Source of the DNA: Paraburkholderia sp. IMGN_8 | GTDB taxonomy: Bacteria > Pseudomonadota > Gammaproteobacteria > Burkholderiales > Burkholderiaceae | Direction of reading: 5' to 3' | DNA: 64,000 bases | Assembly: GCF_038050405.1 (NCBI RefSeq) | Contig: NZ_CP150901.1 | Location: 930,001-994,000, forward strand | In this document: one piece after another, positions 1-11,124 of the stretch | How positions within the stretch are numbered: the stretch's first letter is position 1 | Layout: every line of letters starts with the position of its first letter | The notes under the pieces: generated by a model | Seen by the model: the letters and a program-made list of their open reading frames with translations, nothing else | Database searches by the model: none | Told to the model about the DNA's origin: nothing | Program-made: the position numbers and the translations under genes

Positions 1-1
1 T

Positions 2-160
2 GCGATCCAGCATCTGGACGACGATGGCGCACGTATCGCCGGTCAACTCAGCCAGGGCGACCGGGTCGTCGCGCTCGGCGCGCATCTGCTGCGCGAAGGT
101 GAGCAGGTCCGGCTGGCAGGCCAGGCCGCCGCCCGTATGACCGAGGGAGCCCGTCCGTGA
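2..160 (+). CDS. RND efflux periplasmic adaptor (MFP), C-terminal end only
   Basis: The reading frame is open from the left edge and stops at TGA 158-160. The last 52 residues contain GDRVVALGAHLLREGEQVRL, which matches the membrane-proximal tail of HlyD/AcrA-type adaptor proteins. Such adaptors bridge an inner-membrane RND pump and an outer-membrane channel. The stop codon overlaps the GTG start of the following pump gene, so the two are translationally coupled and belong to one operon. The rest of the gene lies outside the window, so substrate and start cannot be judged. Confidence 0.8.
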   Translation, partial: AIQHLDDDGARIAGQLSQGDRVVALGAHLLREGEQVRLAGQAAARMTEGARP

Positions 161-3100
161 GCGAAGGTCGTTTCAACCTGTCGGCGCTCGCCGTACGCGA
201 GCGCTCCATCACCCTGTTCCTGATCTGCCTGATCTCGCTGGCCGGGCTCATTTCATTCTTCAAGCTGGGCCGGGCGGAGGATCCCGCATTCACGGTCAAG
301 GTGATGACCATCATCACCGCCTGGCCTGGGGCCACCGCGCAGGAAATGCAGGATCAGGTCGCCGAAAAGATCGAAAAGCGCATGCAGGAACTGCGCTGGT
401 ATGACCGTACGGAGACCTACACAAGGCCGGGCCTCGCCTTCACGACCTTGACGCTGCTCGACAGTACACCGCCTTCGGAAGTGCAGGAGCAGTTCTACCA
501 GGCCCGCAAGAAAGTCGGCGACGAGGCAGCCAACCTTCCGCCTGGCGTCATCGGGCCGATGGTCAATGACGAATACGCAGACGTCACTTTTGCGCTGTTC
601 GCGCTCAAGGCCAAAGGCGAACCGCAGCGCCTGCTGGTACGCGACGCGGAGACGCTGCGCCAGCGGCTGCTGCATGTGCCCGGCGTGAAGAAGGTGAACA
701 TCATTGGCGAGCAGGCGGAGCGGATCTATGTCGAGTTCTCGCATGACCGTCTGGCAACGCTGGGCGTCAGCCCGCAGGACGTCTTCGCCGCGCTCAACAG
801 CCAGAATGTGCTGACGCCGGCTGGCTCCGTTGAGACCAGGGGCCCTGAAGTGCTGATTCGCGTGGACGGTGCCTTCGACGAAATGCAGAAGATCCGCGAC
901 ACGCCGGTGGTGGCGCAGGGGCGCACGCTGAAGCTGTCGGACTTTGCCACCGTCAAGCGTGGCTATGAAGATCCGGCGACGTTCATGATCCGCAACGGCG
1001 GCGAACCTGCGCTGCTGCTGGGCATTGTCATGCGCGACGGCTGGAATGGGCTTGATCTCGGCAAGGCGCTGGACGGCGAGGTCGGTTCGATCAACGCCGG
1101 ATTGCCGCTGGGCATGAGCCTGACCAAGGTCACCGACCAGGCCGTCAACATCAGCTCGGCGGTCGATGAGTTCATGGTCAAGTTCTTCGCCGCCCTGCTG
1201 GTGGTCATGCTGGTCAGCTTCTTGAGCATGGGCTGGCGCGTGGGCCTTGTGGTCGCCGCGGCCGTGCCGCTGACACTGGCGGCGGTCTTCGTGGTGATGG
1301 CCGCGACCGGCAAGAACTTTGACCGCATCACCCTGGGGTCGCTGATCCTGGCGCTGGGCCTGCTGGTGGACGACGCCATCATCGCCATCGAGATGATGGT
1401 GGTGAAGATGGAAGAGGGTTACAGCCGCGTCGCTGCCTCCGCCTATGCCTGGAGCCACACCGCTGCGCCCATGCTGTCGGGCACGCTGGTCACGGCCGTC
1501 GGCTTCATGCCAAATGGCTTCGCCCGATCCACTGCGGGCGAGTACACCAGCAACATGTTCTGGATCGTTGGCATTGCACTGATCGCGTCCTGGGTCGTCG
1601 CAGTGGTTTTCACACCCTACCTGGGCGTCAGGCTGCTACCCGACTTCAGGAAGGTCGATGGTGGTCACGGCGCGATCTACGACACGCCGCGCTACAACCG
1701 TTTCCGGCAACTGCTGGGGCGCGTCATCGGGCGCAAATGGCTGGTCGCCGGTTCGGTGGTGGCCCTCTTTGTCGTGGCCATACTCGGTATGTCGGTGGTC
1801 AAGAAACAGTTCTTCCCGATCTCCGACCGCCCCGAAGTGCTGGTCGAAGTGCAGATGCCCTATGGCACGTCGATCGCCCAGACCAGCGCCGCCACGGCAA
1901 AGGTGGAAGCCTGGCTGGCCAGACAGAAGGAAGCCCGGATCGTCACCGCCTACGTCGGCCAGGGCGCGCCGCGCTTCTATCTGGCGATGGGACCGGAACT
2001 GCCTGATCCGTCGTTTGCCAAGATCGTGGTGCGCACGGACAGCCAGGATGAGCGCGACGCGTTGAAGCAGCGACTGCGCCAGGCGATCGCAAACGGTCTC
2101 GCGTCCGAGGCGCGCGTACGCGTCACACAACTCGTATTCGGCCCGTATTCGCCGTTCCCGGTCGCCTACCGGGTCACTGGTCCGGACCCGGACAGGCTAC
2201 GCGGTATTGCGGCTCAGGTTCAGCAGGTGATGGATGCCAGTCCGATGATGCGCACGGTCAACGCTGACTGGGGCACGCGCACGCCCACGCTGCACTTCAC
2301 CTTGCAGCAGGACCGGTTGCAGGCGGTGGGACTGACCTCCAGCGCGGTGGCGCAACAACTGCAATTCCTGCTGACCGGTGTCCCTGTCACTACCGTGCGC
2401 GAGGACATCCGAACAGTGCAGGTCATTGCGCGTTCGGCCGGCGACGTCCGTCTCGATCCGGCCAGGATCGGCGACTTCACGCTGGCTGGCGCCAACGGGC
2501 AGCGCATTCCGCTCTCACAGGTGGGCAAGGTCGACGTGCGCATGGAGGAGCCGATCATGCGCCGTCGCGATCGCATGCCGACGATCACCGTGCGGGGCGA
2601 CATCGCCGATGACCTGCAGCCGCCGGATGTGTCGGCGGCGATCACCAGGCAGCTTCAGCCCGTCATGGACAGGCTGCCGGGTGGCTACCGCATCGAGCAG
2701 GCCGGCTCCATCGAAGAATCAGGCAAAGCGACGGTAGCCATGTTGCCGCTATTTCCGATCATGCTGGCGATCACCCTGCTGATCATCATCTTCCAGGTGC
2801 GCTCGATCTCCGCGATGGTCATGGTGTTCCTGACCAGTCCATTGGGGCTGATCGGCGTCGTGCCAACCCTGATTCTTTTCCGGCAGCCATTCGGCATCAA
2901 TGCGCTGGTCGGCCTGATTGCGCTGTCGGGAATCCTGATGCGCAACACGCTGATTCTGATCGGGCAGATCCACCAGAACGAACGGGCGGGCCTGGATCCG
3001 TTCCACGCAGTTGTCGAAGCAACCGTGCAGCGTGCCCGACCGGTGATTCTGACTGCGCTGGCGGCGATCCTGGCCTTCATTCCGCTGACCCATTCGGTGT

Positions 3101-3294
3101 TCTGGGGAACCCTCGCCTACACGCTGATCGGCGGCACTTTTGCAGGGACGATTCTGACCCTGGTGTTCCTGCCGGCCATGTATTCCATTTGGTTCAGGAT
3201 CAGGCCGGGCAACACGGCCAGTCGGAAAGGCCGCCACAAACAGGCCCAGCCTGTGGAACAGATGTTTGAGGACTCGCCCGCCGGTCAGAGGTAA
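157..3294 (+). CDS. RND efflux pump, inner-membrane permease (AcrB/HAE-1-like)
   Basis: This 1045-residue protein has the length and layout of an RND drug/proton antiporter. A first membrane helix near residue 18 is followed by a large periplasmic loop, a helical bundle around 335-480, a second loop, and a final bundle from about 860. The segment [14 protein letters not shown] near residue 405 carries the paired Asp of the proton relay, as in AcrB-type pumps. The protein begins at a GTG that overlaps the adaptor stop. No outer-membrane factor gene follows; the next gene is an SDR after 185 bases. It resembles the second pump at 20.97 kb and is probably of the same subfamily. The substrate cannot be told from sequence. 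Confidence 0.92.
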   Translation: MSEGRFNLSALAVRERSITLFLICLISLAGLISFFKLGRAEDPAFTVKVMTIITAWPGATAQEMQDQVAEKIEKRMQELRWYDRTETYTRPGLAFTTLTLLDSTPPSEVQEQFYQARKKVGDEAANLPPGVIGPMVNDEYADVTFALFALKAKGEPQRLLVRDAETLRQRLLHVPGVKKVNIIGEQAERIYVEFSHDRLATLGVSPQDVFAALNSQNVLTPAGSVETRGPEVLIRVDGAFDEMQKIRDTPVVAQGRTLKLSDFATVKRGYEDPATFMIRNGGEPALLLGIVMRDGWNGLDLGKALDGEVGSINAGLPLGMSLTKVTDQAVNISSAVDEFMVKFFAALLVVMLVSFLSMGWRVGLVVAAAVPLTLAAVFVVMAATGKNFDRITLGSLILALGLLVDDAIIAIEMMVVKMEEGYSRVAASAYAWSHTAAPMLSGTLVTAVGFMPNGFARSTAGEYTSNMFWIVGIALIASWVVAVVFTPYLGVRLLPDFRKVDGGHGAIYDTPRYNRFRQLLGRVIGRKWLVAGSVVALFVVAILGMSVVKKQFFPISDRPEVLVEVQMPYGTSIAQTSAATAKVEAWLARQKEARIVTAYVGQGAPRFYLAMGPELPDPSFAKIVVRTDSQDERDALKQRLRQAIANGLASEARVRVTQLVFGPYSPFPVAYRVTGPDPDRLRGIAAQVQQVMDASPMMRTVNADWGTRTPTLHFTLQQDRLQAVGLTSSAVAQQLQFLLTGVPVTTVREDIRTVQVIARSAGDVRLDPARIGDFTLAGANGQRIPLSQVGKVDVRMEEPIMRRRDRMPTITVRGDIADDLQPPDVSAAITRQLQPVMDRLPGGYRIEQAGSIEESGKATVAMLPLFPIMLAITLLIIIFQVRSISAMVMVFLTSPLGLIGVVPTLILFRQPFGINALVGLIALSGILMRNTLILIGQIHQNERAGLDPFHAVVEATVQRARPVILTALAAILAFIPLTHSVFWGTLAYTLIGGTFAGTILTLVFLPAMYSIWFRIRPGNTASRKGRHKQAQPVEQMFEDSPAGQR

Positions 3295-3479
3295 ACAACG
3301 CCGCGCAGCGAGGAAACGAGATGACGATCGGAGACTGCGTTGCCCTGGTCACAGACGTAAAAGGTAGCGTATTCGTCCGACTCTTCTCCCCTCTGGCACA
3401 AGTGAACCTTAACCGCAAGACCAATCCGGCTGCTGATCTGCCTTCCTGTTCCAAATCACCTGTATCGAAGGGAACTGCT

Positions 3480-4286
3480 ATGTCGAATTCCACCGTTGTC
3501 GTTGTCACTGGCGTCTCATCGGGTATCGGACGCGCTGCCGCTGAAAAGTTTGCGAAACGGGGATGCCGGGTATTCGGCACCGTGCGCCGTTTAACCAAAG
3601 CGACCCCATTACCTGGAGTCGAGCTTATCGAGATGGATATTCGCGACGACGCTTCTGTTCAACCCGGCATTCAATCCATCATCGACCGGGCCGGCCGCAT
3701 CGATGTACTGGTGAACAACGCGGGCATGAACATGATCGGCGCAGTGGAGGAAACCGCGATCACAGAGGCGGCGTCTCTGTTCGATACCAACGTATTCGGT
3801 GTACTGCGCACGACACAGGCAGTCCTTCCGCACATGCGGACGCAACGTCACGGAAGAATCGTCAATGTCAGTTCCGTGCTCGGTTTTCTGCCGGCTCCGT
3901 ACATGGGACTTTATTCGGCTTCCAAGCATGCCGTGGAAGGACTGTCTGAAACGCTCGATCACGAGGTGCGCCAGTTCGGCATCCGCGTCACGCTCGTCGA
4001 GCCGTCCTATACGCGAACCAGTCTGGACGCCAATTCGCCTCAGGCAAGCTCACCAATTGCCGACTATGATCGCGAACGCGACATCGCATCGCGCTCTGTC
4101 GCTAACAGTGTCAAGGGCGCCCCTGAGCCCGACGGCGTGGCAAACACGATTGTCGCCGCGGCGCTCGGGAACTGGCGCATGCGTCACACTCCGGCCGGAC
4201 AGGCATCTCTCCTGAGCAAATTGCGCCGCTTCATGCCGGCCGGTCCCGTCGATTCCAGCCTGAGAAAAGCACTTGGACTCGCCTGA
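3480..4286 (+). CDS. Short-chain dehydrogenase/reductase (classical SDR)
   Basis: A 268-residue Rossmann-fold oxidoreductase. It has the cofactor motif TGVSSGIG near residue 10, the structural NNAG (VNNAGMN) near 80, a catalytic Ser in NVSSVLG, and the Tyr-Lys pair in YSASKHA near 145. The SDR homology starts at the ATG at 3480. The frame is open for 53 codons further upstream, but that extension does not look like protein. It probably reduces or oxidises a small carbonyl or alcohol with NAD(P)H; the substrate is unknown. It lies 185 bases after the RND pump and may be co-transcribed. The 3295-3479 stretch holds no recognisable site. Confidence 0.9.
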   Translation: MSNSTVVVVTGVSSGIGRAAAEKFAKRGCRVFGTVRRLTKATPLPGVELIEMDIRDDASVQPGIQSIIDRAGRIDVLVNNAGMNMIGAVEETAITEAASLFDTNVFGVLRTTQAVLPHMRTQRHGRIVNVSSVLGFLPAPYMGLYSASKHAVEGLSETLDHEVRQFGIRVTLVEPSYTRTSLDANSPQASSPIADYDRERDIASRSVANSVKGAPEPDGVANTIVAAALGNWRMRHTPAGQASLLSKLRRFMPAGPVDSSLRKALGLA

Positions 4287-4452
4287 AATCATCGCTCCGA
4301 TTTCACACGAGGGGCGGGACTGCATATGGTGTTGTTCTTAAAAATTCGGCGCACGGATCCATAACTGAATCCGCAAACGTCGGCTTGGGCGGGCGATGAA
4401 TTCCCGCGTCCAGACCGATGAAATCTCTACTCCTGCTCACGAGAGGTAGAAC

Positions 4453-5199
4453 ATGGAAATTGGCATCATTGGAATCGGCAACATCGGCGGCACGATCGCT
4501 CGCAAGCTGAAGGCCGCAGGGCACACCATCCGAGTGGCGAACTCAAAAGGACCGGATGGCGTTCGAGGCTTTGCTGATGGAATCGGTGCAACAGCCGTTG
4601 ATGCAAATGGCGCGGTCGGGGGCGCTGACGTGATCATCCTGGCGATACCGCTTCCCGCCATGGCCCATCTTCCCACAGGCCTGTTTGAGGCGGTTCCTCC
4701 GGAGGTGCCGATCGTCGATACGAGTAATTACTACCCCGGCTTACGCGACCAGCGGATCCCGGAGATCGATGAGGGAATGCCAGAAAGCGCGTGGGTGTCG
4801 AAGCAACTCGGCCGCCCTGTGATCAAAGCCTTCAACAATATCCTGGCGTATTCGCTCGCAGAGCTTGGTGTTCCAGAGGGGACGCCGGGTCGCCTGGCCG
4901 TGGCCGTAGCGGGTGACAACTCCAGGTCGAAGCAGATCGTCACGACACTTGTGAATGAGGCCGGATTCGATCCTGTGGATGCCGGTCCGCTTGAACAATC
5001 CTGGCGGCAGCAGCCGTCGACACCCGCCTATTGCTGCGACTACGGCGCGGAGATGATGCGCAAGGGGCTCGCTGCAGCGGTCAAGGGTGACGCGCCGAAA
5101 AAGCGCGATCAGATGCCTGAACTGTTCGTCAGGCTCGGGCCTAACCCGAGCCATGACGATGTCATCGCCATGAACCGTTCGCTTAATCCGCTCACTTGA
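4453..5199 (+). CDS. NADPH-dependent F420 reductase-type oxidoreductase
   Basis: A 248-residue protein beginning with GIIGIGNIGGTIARKLKAAG, the glycine-rich dinucleotide fold of the F420-dependent NADP reductase-like family. VANSKGPDG follows at about residue 30, the position where this family binds the NADP 2'-phosphate. DVIILAIPL and VDTSNYYPG are further family landmarks. In bacteria that lack F420 such proteins usually act on other NADPH-linked substrates. GAGAGG sits 10 bases before the ATG as a ribosome site. It reads in the same direction as the SDR, 166 bases downstream, and is the last gene before the transposon. Confidence 0.85.
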   Translation: MEIGIIGIGNIGGTIARKLKAAGHTIRVANSKGPDGVRGFADGIGATAVDANGAVGGADVIILAIPLPAMAHLPTGLFEAVPPEVPIVDTSNYYPGLRDQRIPEIDEGMPESAWVSKQLGRPVIKAFNNILAYSLAELGVPEGTPGRLAVAVAGDNSRSKQIVTTLVNEAGFDPVDAGPLEQSWRQQPSTPAYCCDYGAEMMRKGLAAAVKGDAPKKRDQMPELFVRLGPNPSHDDVIAMNRSLNPLT

Positions 5200-5329
5200 A
5201 CGCAACATCGGCCGCTCGAATGACATCCTGTGTATGGTGACGAGCGGCGCAAACTGGCCGGTCTGAGCCGCTCAGCCAGCCTAAGCAAAACAGTTGTCAC
5301 ACTCAACACGCTATCAGGAAATGTTGACG

Positions 5330-8296
5330 CTAGTGGTCCCGGGCGGGACGCAGTGGCCGGAATCCACCGCGCCGCGTCTTCGGATCCTCACGCCACACGT
5401 AATCGCCTGTCAGGTTGATGTGCTCCCAGCCGAGTGGAGAAAGGTATGGTAGTAGCGTTGCGTCGATCGACTCGCCCCGGGCGAGCATTGCCTGCACGGC
5501 CCGCTGCAGATAGACGGCGTTCCACAGTACGATCGCCGCGGTCACCAGATTCAGGCCGCTGGCGCGGTAGCGCTGCGCTTCAAAGCTTCGATCGCGGATT
5601 TCACCGAGACGATAGAAGAACACTGACCGCGCGAGTGCGTTGCGGGCCTCGCCCTTGTTCAACCCGACGTGAACGCGGCGACGCAGTTCGACGTTTTGCA
5701 GCCAGTCGAGGATGAACAATGTGCGCTCGATGCGCCCGATTTCGCGCAACGCGATGGCGAGGCCGTTTTGTCTCGGATAGCTGCCGAGCTTGCGCAGCAT
5801 CAGCGAGGCAGTGACGGTGCCTTGCCGGATGGATGTCGCCAGGCGCAGCACTTCGTCCCAATTCCTCCGGATATGTTTCTCGCTATATGAGTCGCCAATC
5901 ATCGACGCCAGTGCGGGATAATCCTTGATGCTGCCCGGCACGTACAGTTTCATATCATGCAGATCACGGATGCGGGGCGCGAACCGGAAACCGAGTAAAT
6001 GCATCAGCGCGAAGACGTGATCCGTAAAGCCGTTGGTATCGGTGTAATGTTCCTTAATGTGTAGATCTGACTCGTGATAGAGCAGTCCGTCGAGCACGTA
6101 AGTTGAATCGCGCACACCGACGTTGACGAGATTCGGGTAGTACGGTGCGTACTGGTCGGAGATGTGGGTGTAGAACATCCTGCCGGGTTCAGTGCCGTAC
6201 TTCGGATTCACGTGCCCGGTACTCTCAGCGCGCCCGCCGGCCCGGAAGCGTTGGCCGTCCGACGACGAGGTGCTGCCGTCACCCCAGTGGATCGCGAACG
6301 GATGCGCGAACTGCGCGTTGACCAGTTCGGCCAGGGCCTGGGAATAGGTCTCGTCCCGAATATGCCAGGCCTGCAACCACGACAGCTTCGCGTAGGTCGT
6401 GCCCGGGCATGCCTCGGCCATCTTGGTCAGCCCAAGATTGATCCCGTCGGCCAGAATCGTCGTAAGCAGCAACGTCTTGTCCTTCGCCGTCTCGTCGGTC
6501 TTCAGGTGCGTGAAGTGACGGGTGAAGTCGGTCCACGCGTCGACTTCCATCAACAGTTCGGTGATTTTCACGCGCGGGAGCATGATCGACGTCTGGTCGA
6601 TCAGGGCCTGGGCAAGGTCGGGTACCACCGCGTCGAGCGGGGTGATCTTCAGTCCCGATTCGATGATGATGGCGTCCGGCAGATCGTTTGCCGCTGCCAG
6701 CCGGTTGACGGTTTGGAAGCGCTGTTCCAGCGATTGCCGCCGCTCGTTGAGATACTCGTCGCAATCGATGATGATCGGTAACGGCAGCGCGTTGTCCTGC
6801 CTGATCGCCTCGAATTTGTTAGCGGGCAACAGATACTCGTCAAAGTCTTTGAACTGGCGCGAACCCTGCACCCAGACATCGCCAGATCGCAGCGAGTTTT
6901 TCAGTTCGGCCAGCGCGCACAGTTCATAGTAGCGGCGATCGATGCCGGCGTCGGTCACTACCAGCGACTTCCACCGCGGCTTGATGAAGGCGGTCGGCGC
7001 ATCCACGAGCATCTTGCGCACACCGTCGTTGTCCATGGTCCGGATAGTGTCGATGGCGTCGAGCACATCAGTGGCCGCCGGTGCGGCCCGCAGCTTCAGG
7101 ACATCCAGGAAGGCCGGAACGTAACGGCGCAGCGTCGAGTAATGGTCACCGATCTGATGCAGGAAATCGAATGCTTCGGGCTGTGCAAGCTGTTCGGCTT
7201 CACTGACACTTTTCGTGAAGGCGTCCCACGACATAAGGGATTCGATCGCTTCGAACGCGTCACCGCCACTTTCCTTCGCTTTCAGCAGCGCGCGGCCGAG
7301 CTTCCCGAACAGTCTCACCTTGTCGTTGATTGCCTTGCCCGACCGGTGGAACTGCTGCTGGTGCTTCTTTTTCGCGGCGTTAAAGATCCGGCCGATGATG
7401 CGATCGTGCAGGTCGACAATCTCATCCGTGACGGTTGCGGTGGCCTCCACTACGATGGCTGCCAGTGTCGCGTGACGGCGCTGCGCTTCGAACTTTGCGA
7501 GATCGGCCGGCGTCATCTGCGCCCCTTCCCGGGCGATCTTGAGCAGCCGGTTCCGGTGAATCAGCCGGTCGAGGCCAGCAGGCAGGTCGACCGCCTGCAG
7601 GATCTTCAGTCGGTCGATGTGTTGCAGCATCTGACGGGAACTGGCCTTGCCCGGCGGCAGCCGCAGCCACGCGAGCCACGTCATGCGGCCATCCGCCCGG
7701 CGCTGCAACAACTGGTCGAGTCGTTGCCGATGATCGTCCGACAGCGACTCAACGAGCACGTCGTGGATCCGGCGTGTCGCGCGCGTGACCGCCTCCGCAC
7801 AGATCCGCTCGATGACGTTTGTCCCGGGAGCCAGTATTGCCCGCTGACGCAGGTACTCGAGCAGCGCACGGGCGAGTACGATGCCCTTGTCAGTCTGCAT
7901 CGACAGGTCAACGAGCGCCTGCACCGCCGGGCGATAGTCGGCTACCGTAAACAGCCGCATCTGCAGCGCTGCCTGCAGTTCGAGCGCATGCTCACGGCGC
8001 GTTTGATCCCGCTGTCCATACTCTGTCCAATGCGTCGGTGCGATGCCGAGTTGCCCGGCAACGAACTGCAGCAGCGCAGGCGGTGGCATTTCGCCAGCGG
8101 CCAGCGTAATTCCCGGATAGCGCATGAAGCAGAGCTGAACGGCAAATCCCAGACGGTTCGCGGCGCCGCGATGCTGTCTGATCAGTGACAGGTCCGGCTC
8201 GCTGAACGTGTAGTGGCGAATGAGGTCATCATGGTTGTCCGGAAACGAGAACAAGCTGTCTCGTTCGGTAGACGAGAGAACTGAACGACGGGGCAT
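5330..8296 (-). CDS. tnpA: Tn3-family transposase TnpA
   Basis: A 988-residue transposase, the usual Tn21-group length, starting with [19 protein letters not shown] and containing [17 protein letters not shown]. It catalyses cointegrate formation by replicative transposition. The C-terminal half holds the DDE-type core, including [12 protein letters not shown] near residue 680 and [17 protein letters not shown] near 755. I chose the ATG at 8296 because the family N-terminus begins there; 16 more upstream codons are open. The frame is intact throughout, so the enzyme could be functional even if the left terminal repeat is lost. Confidence 0.95.
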   Translation of the reverse strand: MPRRSVLSSTERDSLFSFPDNHDDLIRHYTFSEPDLSLIRQHRGAANRLGFAVQLCFMRYPGITLAAGEMPPPALLQFVAGQLGIAPTHWTEYGQRDQTRREHALELQAALQMRLFTVADYRPAVQALVDLSMQTDKGIVLARALLEYLRQRAILAPGTNVIERICAEAVTRATRRIHDVLVESLSDDHRQRLDQLLQRRADGRMTWLAWLRLPPGKASSRQMLQHIDRLKILQAVDLPAGLDRLIHRNRLLKIAREGAQMTPADLAKFEAQRRHATLAAIVVEATATVTDEIVDLHDRIIGRIFNAAKKKHQQQFHRSGKAINDKVRLFGKLGRALLKAKESGGDAFEAIESLMSWDAFTKSVSEAEQLAQPEAFDFLHQIGDHYSTLRRYVPAFLDVLKLRAAPAATDVLDAIDTIRTMDNDGVRKMLVDAPTAFIKPRWKSLVVTDAGIDRRYYELCALAELKNSLRSGDVWVQGSRQFKDFDEYLLPANKFEAIRQDNALPLPIIIDCDEYLNERRQSLEQRFQTVNRLAAANDLPDAIIIESGLKITPLDAVVPDLAQALIDQTSIMLPRVKITELLMEVDAWTDFTRHFTHLKTDETAKDKTLLLTTILADGINLGLTKMAEACPGTTYAKLSWLQAWHIRDETYSQALAELVNAQFAHPFAIHWGDGSTSSSDGQRFRAGGRAESTGHVNPKYGTEPGRMFYTHISDQYAPYYPNLVNVGVRDSTYVLDGLLYHESDLHIKEHYTDTNGFTDHVFALMHLLGFRFAPRIRDLHDMKLYVPGSIKDYPALASMIGDSYSEKHIRRNWDEVLRLATSIRQGTVTASLMLRKLGSYPRQNGLAIALREIGRIERTLFILDWLQNVELRRRVHVGLNKGEARNALARSVFFYRLGEIRDRSFEAQRYRASGLNLVTAAIVLWNAVYLQRAVQAMLARGESIDATLLPYLSPLGWEHINLTGDYVWREDPKTRRGGFRPLRPARDH

Positions 8297-8377
8297 GGCG
8301 GGCTCGACAGGGGATGGAGATGGTATTGCGACGGAGCACAACACCGATTCCAGCGGACTGAAGGATCAAAAATCAGC

Positions 8378-8435
8378 AGTGTAATACGATCTATTCAGAT
8401 AATCCTTCTTATCGTAATTGGCACATTTTTACACT
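8378..8435. promoter_or_regulatory. Candidate recombination (resolution) site with nested inverted repeats
   Basis: This AT-rich stretch separates the divergent transposase and recombinase genes. It contains nested inverted repeats: AGTGTAA (8378-8384) with TTACACT (8429-8435), TACGAT (8385-8390) with ATCGTA (8411-8416), and GATAA (8398-8402) with TTATC (8409-8413). Tyrosine recombinases bind paired arms around a short core, and Tn3 elements using such enzymes place the site between tnpA and the recombinase gene. Both genes' promoters must also lie here, so autoregulation by the recombinase is plausible. The assignment is by position and symmetry only. Confidence 0.5.
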
Positions 8436-8447
8436 AAACTTCAGGTC

Positions 8448-10154
8448 ATGAAAACGCGTCAGTCCTCGGTCCCCGTTCCGACCCATGAGCCAGAATCGCC
8501 GGTGTTTCCCGATGCGGACCGGCTTGCAACGCTGCGCGGCTGGTATGCGGGCCTGTCCTCCACGGCCGCGGTGGACCGTTACTTGTCGCACGGCAAAGCG
8601 TCGGGCCGGTCGGCGCGCGGCGTCATCGGCCAGATCCGCCAGCAACTGATCGCGTTCGCCCGGCATCGCCAGCGCACCGATATTGCTGATCTCCTCCAGC
8701 ATCCCGTCAACGAACGGCTTGAGCGGGCCAGTGCGGTCACACACGCGCTCAAGATACTCGGCGCTTTGCCAGCGCCGCAGCCCCAGATCGCCGACGACGT
8801 CGAACTGTGGCTGACACCACGCGCCGTACGCGTGCTGCGTGCGCACGGAATCGCAACGCTCGCGGACCTGACTGTGCGCGTGCCTCGCCGGCGCCGCTGG
8901 TGGAGCACGATCCCGGGTCTTGGCCAAACGAGTGCCCGACAGATCGAGATTTTCTTCGAGGCCCATCCGCGATTGACGGAACGGGCGCGCGCACTAATCG
9001 CTACGGCCTCTCCAGGCCTGGTCGTGCCGTGGGAGCGGTTGCGGATACCGCATGAGGTTGATGGCTCGCACGGTAGCTTCCGCGCACCCCGGCAGGCCTG
9101 TACGCTGGACGCGTCGAACGACTACCAGGCCGTGCAGGCGTGGCTCTCGCTGCACGAGGCGCCCACGACCCAGCGCGCCTATCGCAAGGAGGCGGAGCGG
9201 TTGATTCTGTGGGCAATCATGGAGCGTGGACGGGCACTGTCGTCACTCACTACGGAAGACGCGATCGCCTACCGCAGCTTCCTGCGCCGGCCGACGCCGC
9301 GCGAGCGCTGGGTAGGGCCTCCACGGCCGCGCACGGCACCGGACTGGCGGCCGTTCGCTGGCAATCTGTCCCCGCGCTCGACCGCCTACGCGCTGTCGGT
9401 GCTGGGCGCACTGTTCCGCTGGTTGATCGAGCAGCGTTATGTGCTCGCCAACCCGTTTGCCGGCATCAAGGTGCGGGGCCGCTCTCGCGTCGCACCGCTC
9501 GACACGTCGCGCGGACTTACCGAAGGCGAATGGCTGCTCGTGCGTACCATTGCAGACGGGCTCGAATGGTCGTATGGCTGGGAGGCGCCTGCCGCGCAGC
9601 GGATGCGCTTCATGCTCGATTTCTCCTACGCGACCGGATTGCGCGCGAGCGAACTCGTCGGAGCGACGCTTGGCGACATCCGCACCGACGAACACGGCGA
9701 TCATTGGCTGCATCTGGTCGGCAAGGGGAGCAAGCCCGGCAAGGTGGCGTTGCCACCACTGGCACGTACAGCGCTCGACCAGTATCTCGTACAGCGTCGT
9801 CTTCCGGTCACGCCGACGCGCTGGGACCCAAAGACGCCGTTGCTCGCGAGCTTGGAGCAGGACAGTACAACCAGCATCACCGGTACCCGCCTGTGGAATG
9901 TGATGCGGCGCTTCTTTGATCAGGCCGCTGATGTCATTTCGGCCGGCCACCCCACAGCCGCCGAAAAGCTGCGACGCGCCAGCCCGCACTGGATGAGGCA
10001 CACCCATGCCACTCATGCACTGGCACGCGGGGCGGAACTGACGACGGTTCGGGATAACCTACGCCACGCCTCGATCGCGACCACCTCGATCTACCTGCAA
10101 AGTGACGAGGTTAAGCGGGCACGCCAGATGACTGACGCCTTCGCCGCTCGATAG
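8448..10154 (+). CDS. Tyrosine site-specific recombinase of the transposon (DUF3701-type N-terminus)
   Basis: A 568-residue phage-integrase family protein. The C-terminal catalytic domain shows Arg in TGLRASELVGATLGDI, Lys in VGKGSKPGKVALP, the HxxR box HWMRHTHATHAL, and LRHASIATTSIYLQ with the nucleophile Tyr. The N-terminal third (TLRGWYAGLSSTAAVDRYL, later WWSTIPGLGQTSARQIE) resembles the DUF3701 region found in large Tn3-associated integrases. It presumably resolves cointegrates in place of a serine resolvase. I chose ATG 8448; a TTG at 8418 would extend the protein by ten residues across one arm of the putative site. Confidence 0.9.
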   Translation: MKTRQSSVPVPTHEPESPVFPDADRLATLRGWYAGLSSTAAVDRYLSHGKASGRSARGVIGQIRQQLIAFARHRQRTDIADLLQHPVNERLERASAVTHALKILGALPAPQPQIADDVELWLTPRAVRVLRAHGIATLADLTVRVPRRRRWWSTIPGLGQTSARQIEIFFEAHPRLTERARALIATASPGLVVPWERLRIPHEVDGSHGSFRAPRQACTLDASNDYQAVQAWLSLHEAPTTQRAYRKEAERLILWAIMERGRALSSLTTEDAIAYRSFLRRPTPRERWVGPPRPRTAPDWRPFAGNLSPRSTAYALSVLGALFRWLIEQRYVLANPFAGIKVRGRSRVAPLDTSRGLTEGEWLLVRTIADGLEWSYGWEAPAAQRMRFMLDFSYATGLRASELVGATLGDIRTDEHGDHWLHLVGKGSKPGKVALPPLARTALDQYLVQRRLPVTPTRWDPKTPLLASLEQDSTTSITGTRLWNVMRRFFDQAADVISAGHPTAAEKLRRASPHWMRHTHATHALARGAELTTVRDNLRHASIATTSIYLQSDEVKRARQMTDAFAAR

Positions 10155-10184
10155 CGCCAAGCCCGAGCCAGACGTGCGCTGCCG

Positions 10185-10222
10185 CTTAACGTGCATTATT
10201 TTCCGTTTTCTGAAGCGACCCC
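10185..10222 (-). repeat. Right terminal inverted repeat of the Tn3-family transposon (38 bp)
   Basis: Read outward-in on the minus strand this begins GGGGTCGCTTCAGAAAACGG and ends with GCACGTTAAG. It has the length, GGGG terminus and internal CAGAAAACGGAAAATAA of Tn21-group ends. It starts 30 bases after the recombinase stop. Confidence 0.85.
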
Positions 10223-10368
10223 GACTTTAACGCACTGCAGAATGCGTTCGACAGCGCAGCACTGCTGAAATAACTGTTTTCTTTCGATCGGCACCGTCAA
10301 CTTCTGGGTGCGAGGCGAAACAGTGGCAGGCATGACCACTGCTCGGAAAGCAGTTGACGGATTTTGGG

Positions 10369-11076
10369 TGACTTCGGTGAATTGGTGCCACGCAGCGAAC
10401 CGAGCTGCAAGATGTTTGCGGTAGACGGGGGCGCGCAGCAAATGTCGGTTAAGCGCGAAGTGCTGTCGGATCGGGCCGAAGCTCGAGAGGCATGCCCGCG
10501 TGCGTTTCCAATCGCGAAACCCACGCATGGGGCGCTCACGTTCACGGATGGGCTGGTGGCTGTTCCCGGCCCGATTGTTCAGGCGTGCGGCGACTTTGAC
10601 GAACACGTGTCTGAAGTTCGCCAGATCCGGGATGTCGGCCTTGGCGGCCGTGTAACTGCGCAATTGGTCGGTGACGATCTTGCGATGCACTGAACAGGAA
10701 CGAAGCACCCGTAAGAAGAAGCGCTTGGCTGCGGCCTTGTCGCGTCGCTTCTGCAACAGGATGCCCAGTTCCGCGCCGTGCCCGTTGATCGGCCGCCACA
10801 GCAGATATGGTTCGCCGCGCAGCGTCACGAAACTCATCGAGATGCCAGGTGCTGCCGGGCTTGCGCCGTGCGGCCTTCACGCGATGGGCATAGCCGGCGC
10901 CAAACCTGTCAAACCAGCGGCGAAGGGTCCCGTAGGTCACGACCACACCGCGTTCGAACAGCAGTTCCTTGATGTCGCGCAGGCTCAGGTTGAAGCGAAT
11001 ACCAGCGCACCGCGTGGGTGATGACCGTGGGAGGAAACCGGTGGCCGTGATAGAAGAGCGATTTCGTTCTTGTCAT
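10369..11076 (-). pseudogene. IS6-family transposase, two frameshifts and active-site Glu lost
   Basis: Three frames together spell an IS6/IS26-type transposase: FYHGHRFPPTVITHAVRWY from the ATG at 11076, then LSLRDIKELLFERGVVVTYG and WHLDE, then VTLRGEPYLLWRPINGHGAE. Joining them needs frameshifts near 10990 and near 10835. The catalytic Asp of VTDQLRSY is present, but the Glu expected in the RAENSH box is Gly (NNRAGNSHQP). The element is therefore inactive. GGTTCTGTCACGTTGACG (minus strand, ending at 11117) and GGCACCGTCAACTT (from 10290) may be its worn terminal repeats. It adjoins the right end of the Tn3 transposon. Confidence 0.85.
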
Positions 11077-11124
11077 CGCGCCATCTTACGCGGCCGCCAC
11101 GTCAACGTGACAGAACCCCTGGGA

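Larger units (their letters stand above)
5330..10222. mobile_element. Tn3-family transposon, Tn21-like, with tyrosine recombinase; right end clear, left end missing
   Basis: The element comprises a Tn21-like transposase read leftward and a tyrosine recombinase read rightward, with a short intergenic region of nested inverted repeats between them. The right boundary is a 38-bp terminal inverted repeat at 10185-10222 whose outward end is GGGGTCGCTTCAGAAAACGG, very close to the Tn21/Tn501 ends as I remember them. No matching repeat is visible left of the transposase stop at 5330. Only CTAGCGT beside the stop resembles the inner edge of such a repeat. The left end is therefore probably truncated or replaced. 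Bounds given are the tnpA stop and the outer edge of the right repeat. Confidence 0.8.

Noticed and set aside
253..1458. Minus-strand frame of 401 codons
   Set aside because: Antisense shadow of the RND pump; His/Gln/Arg-rich with no motif.
7142..8188. Plus-strand frame of 348 codons
   Set aside because: Antisense shadow of the Tn3 transposase.
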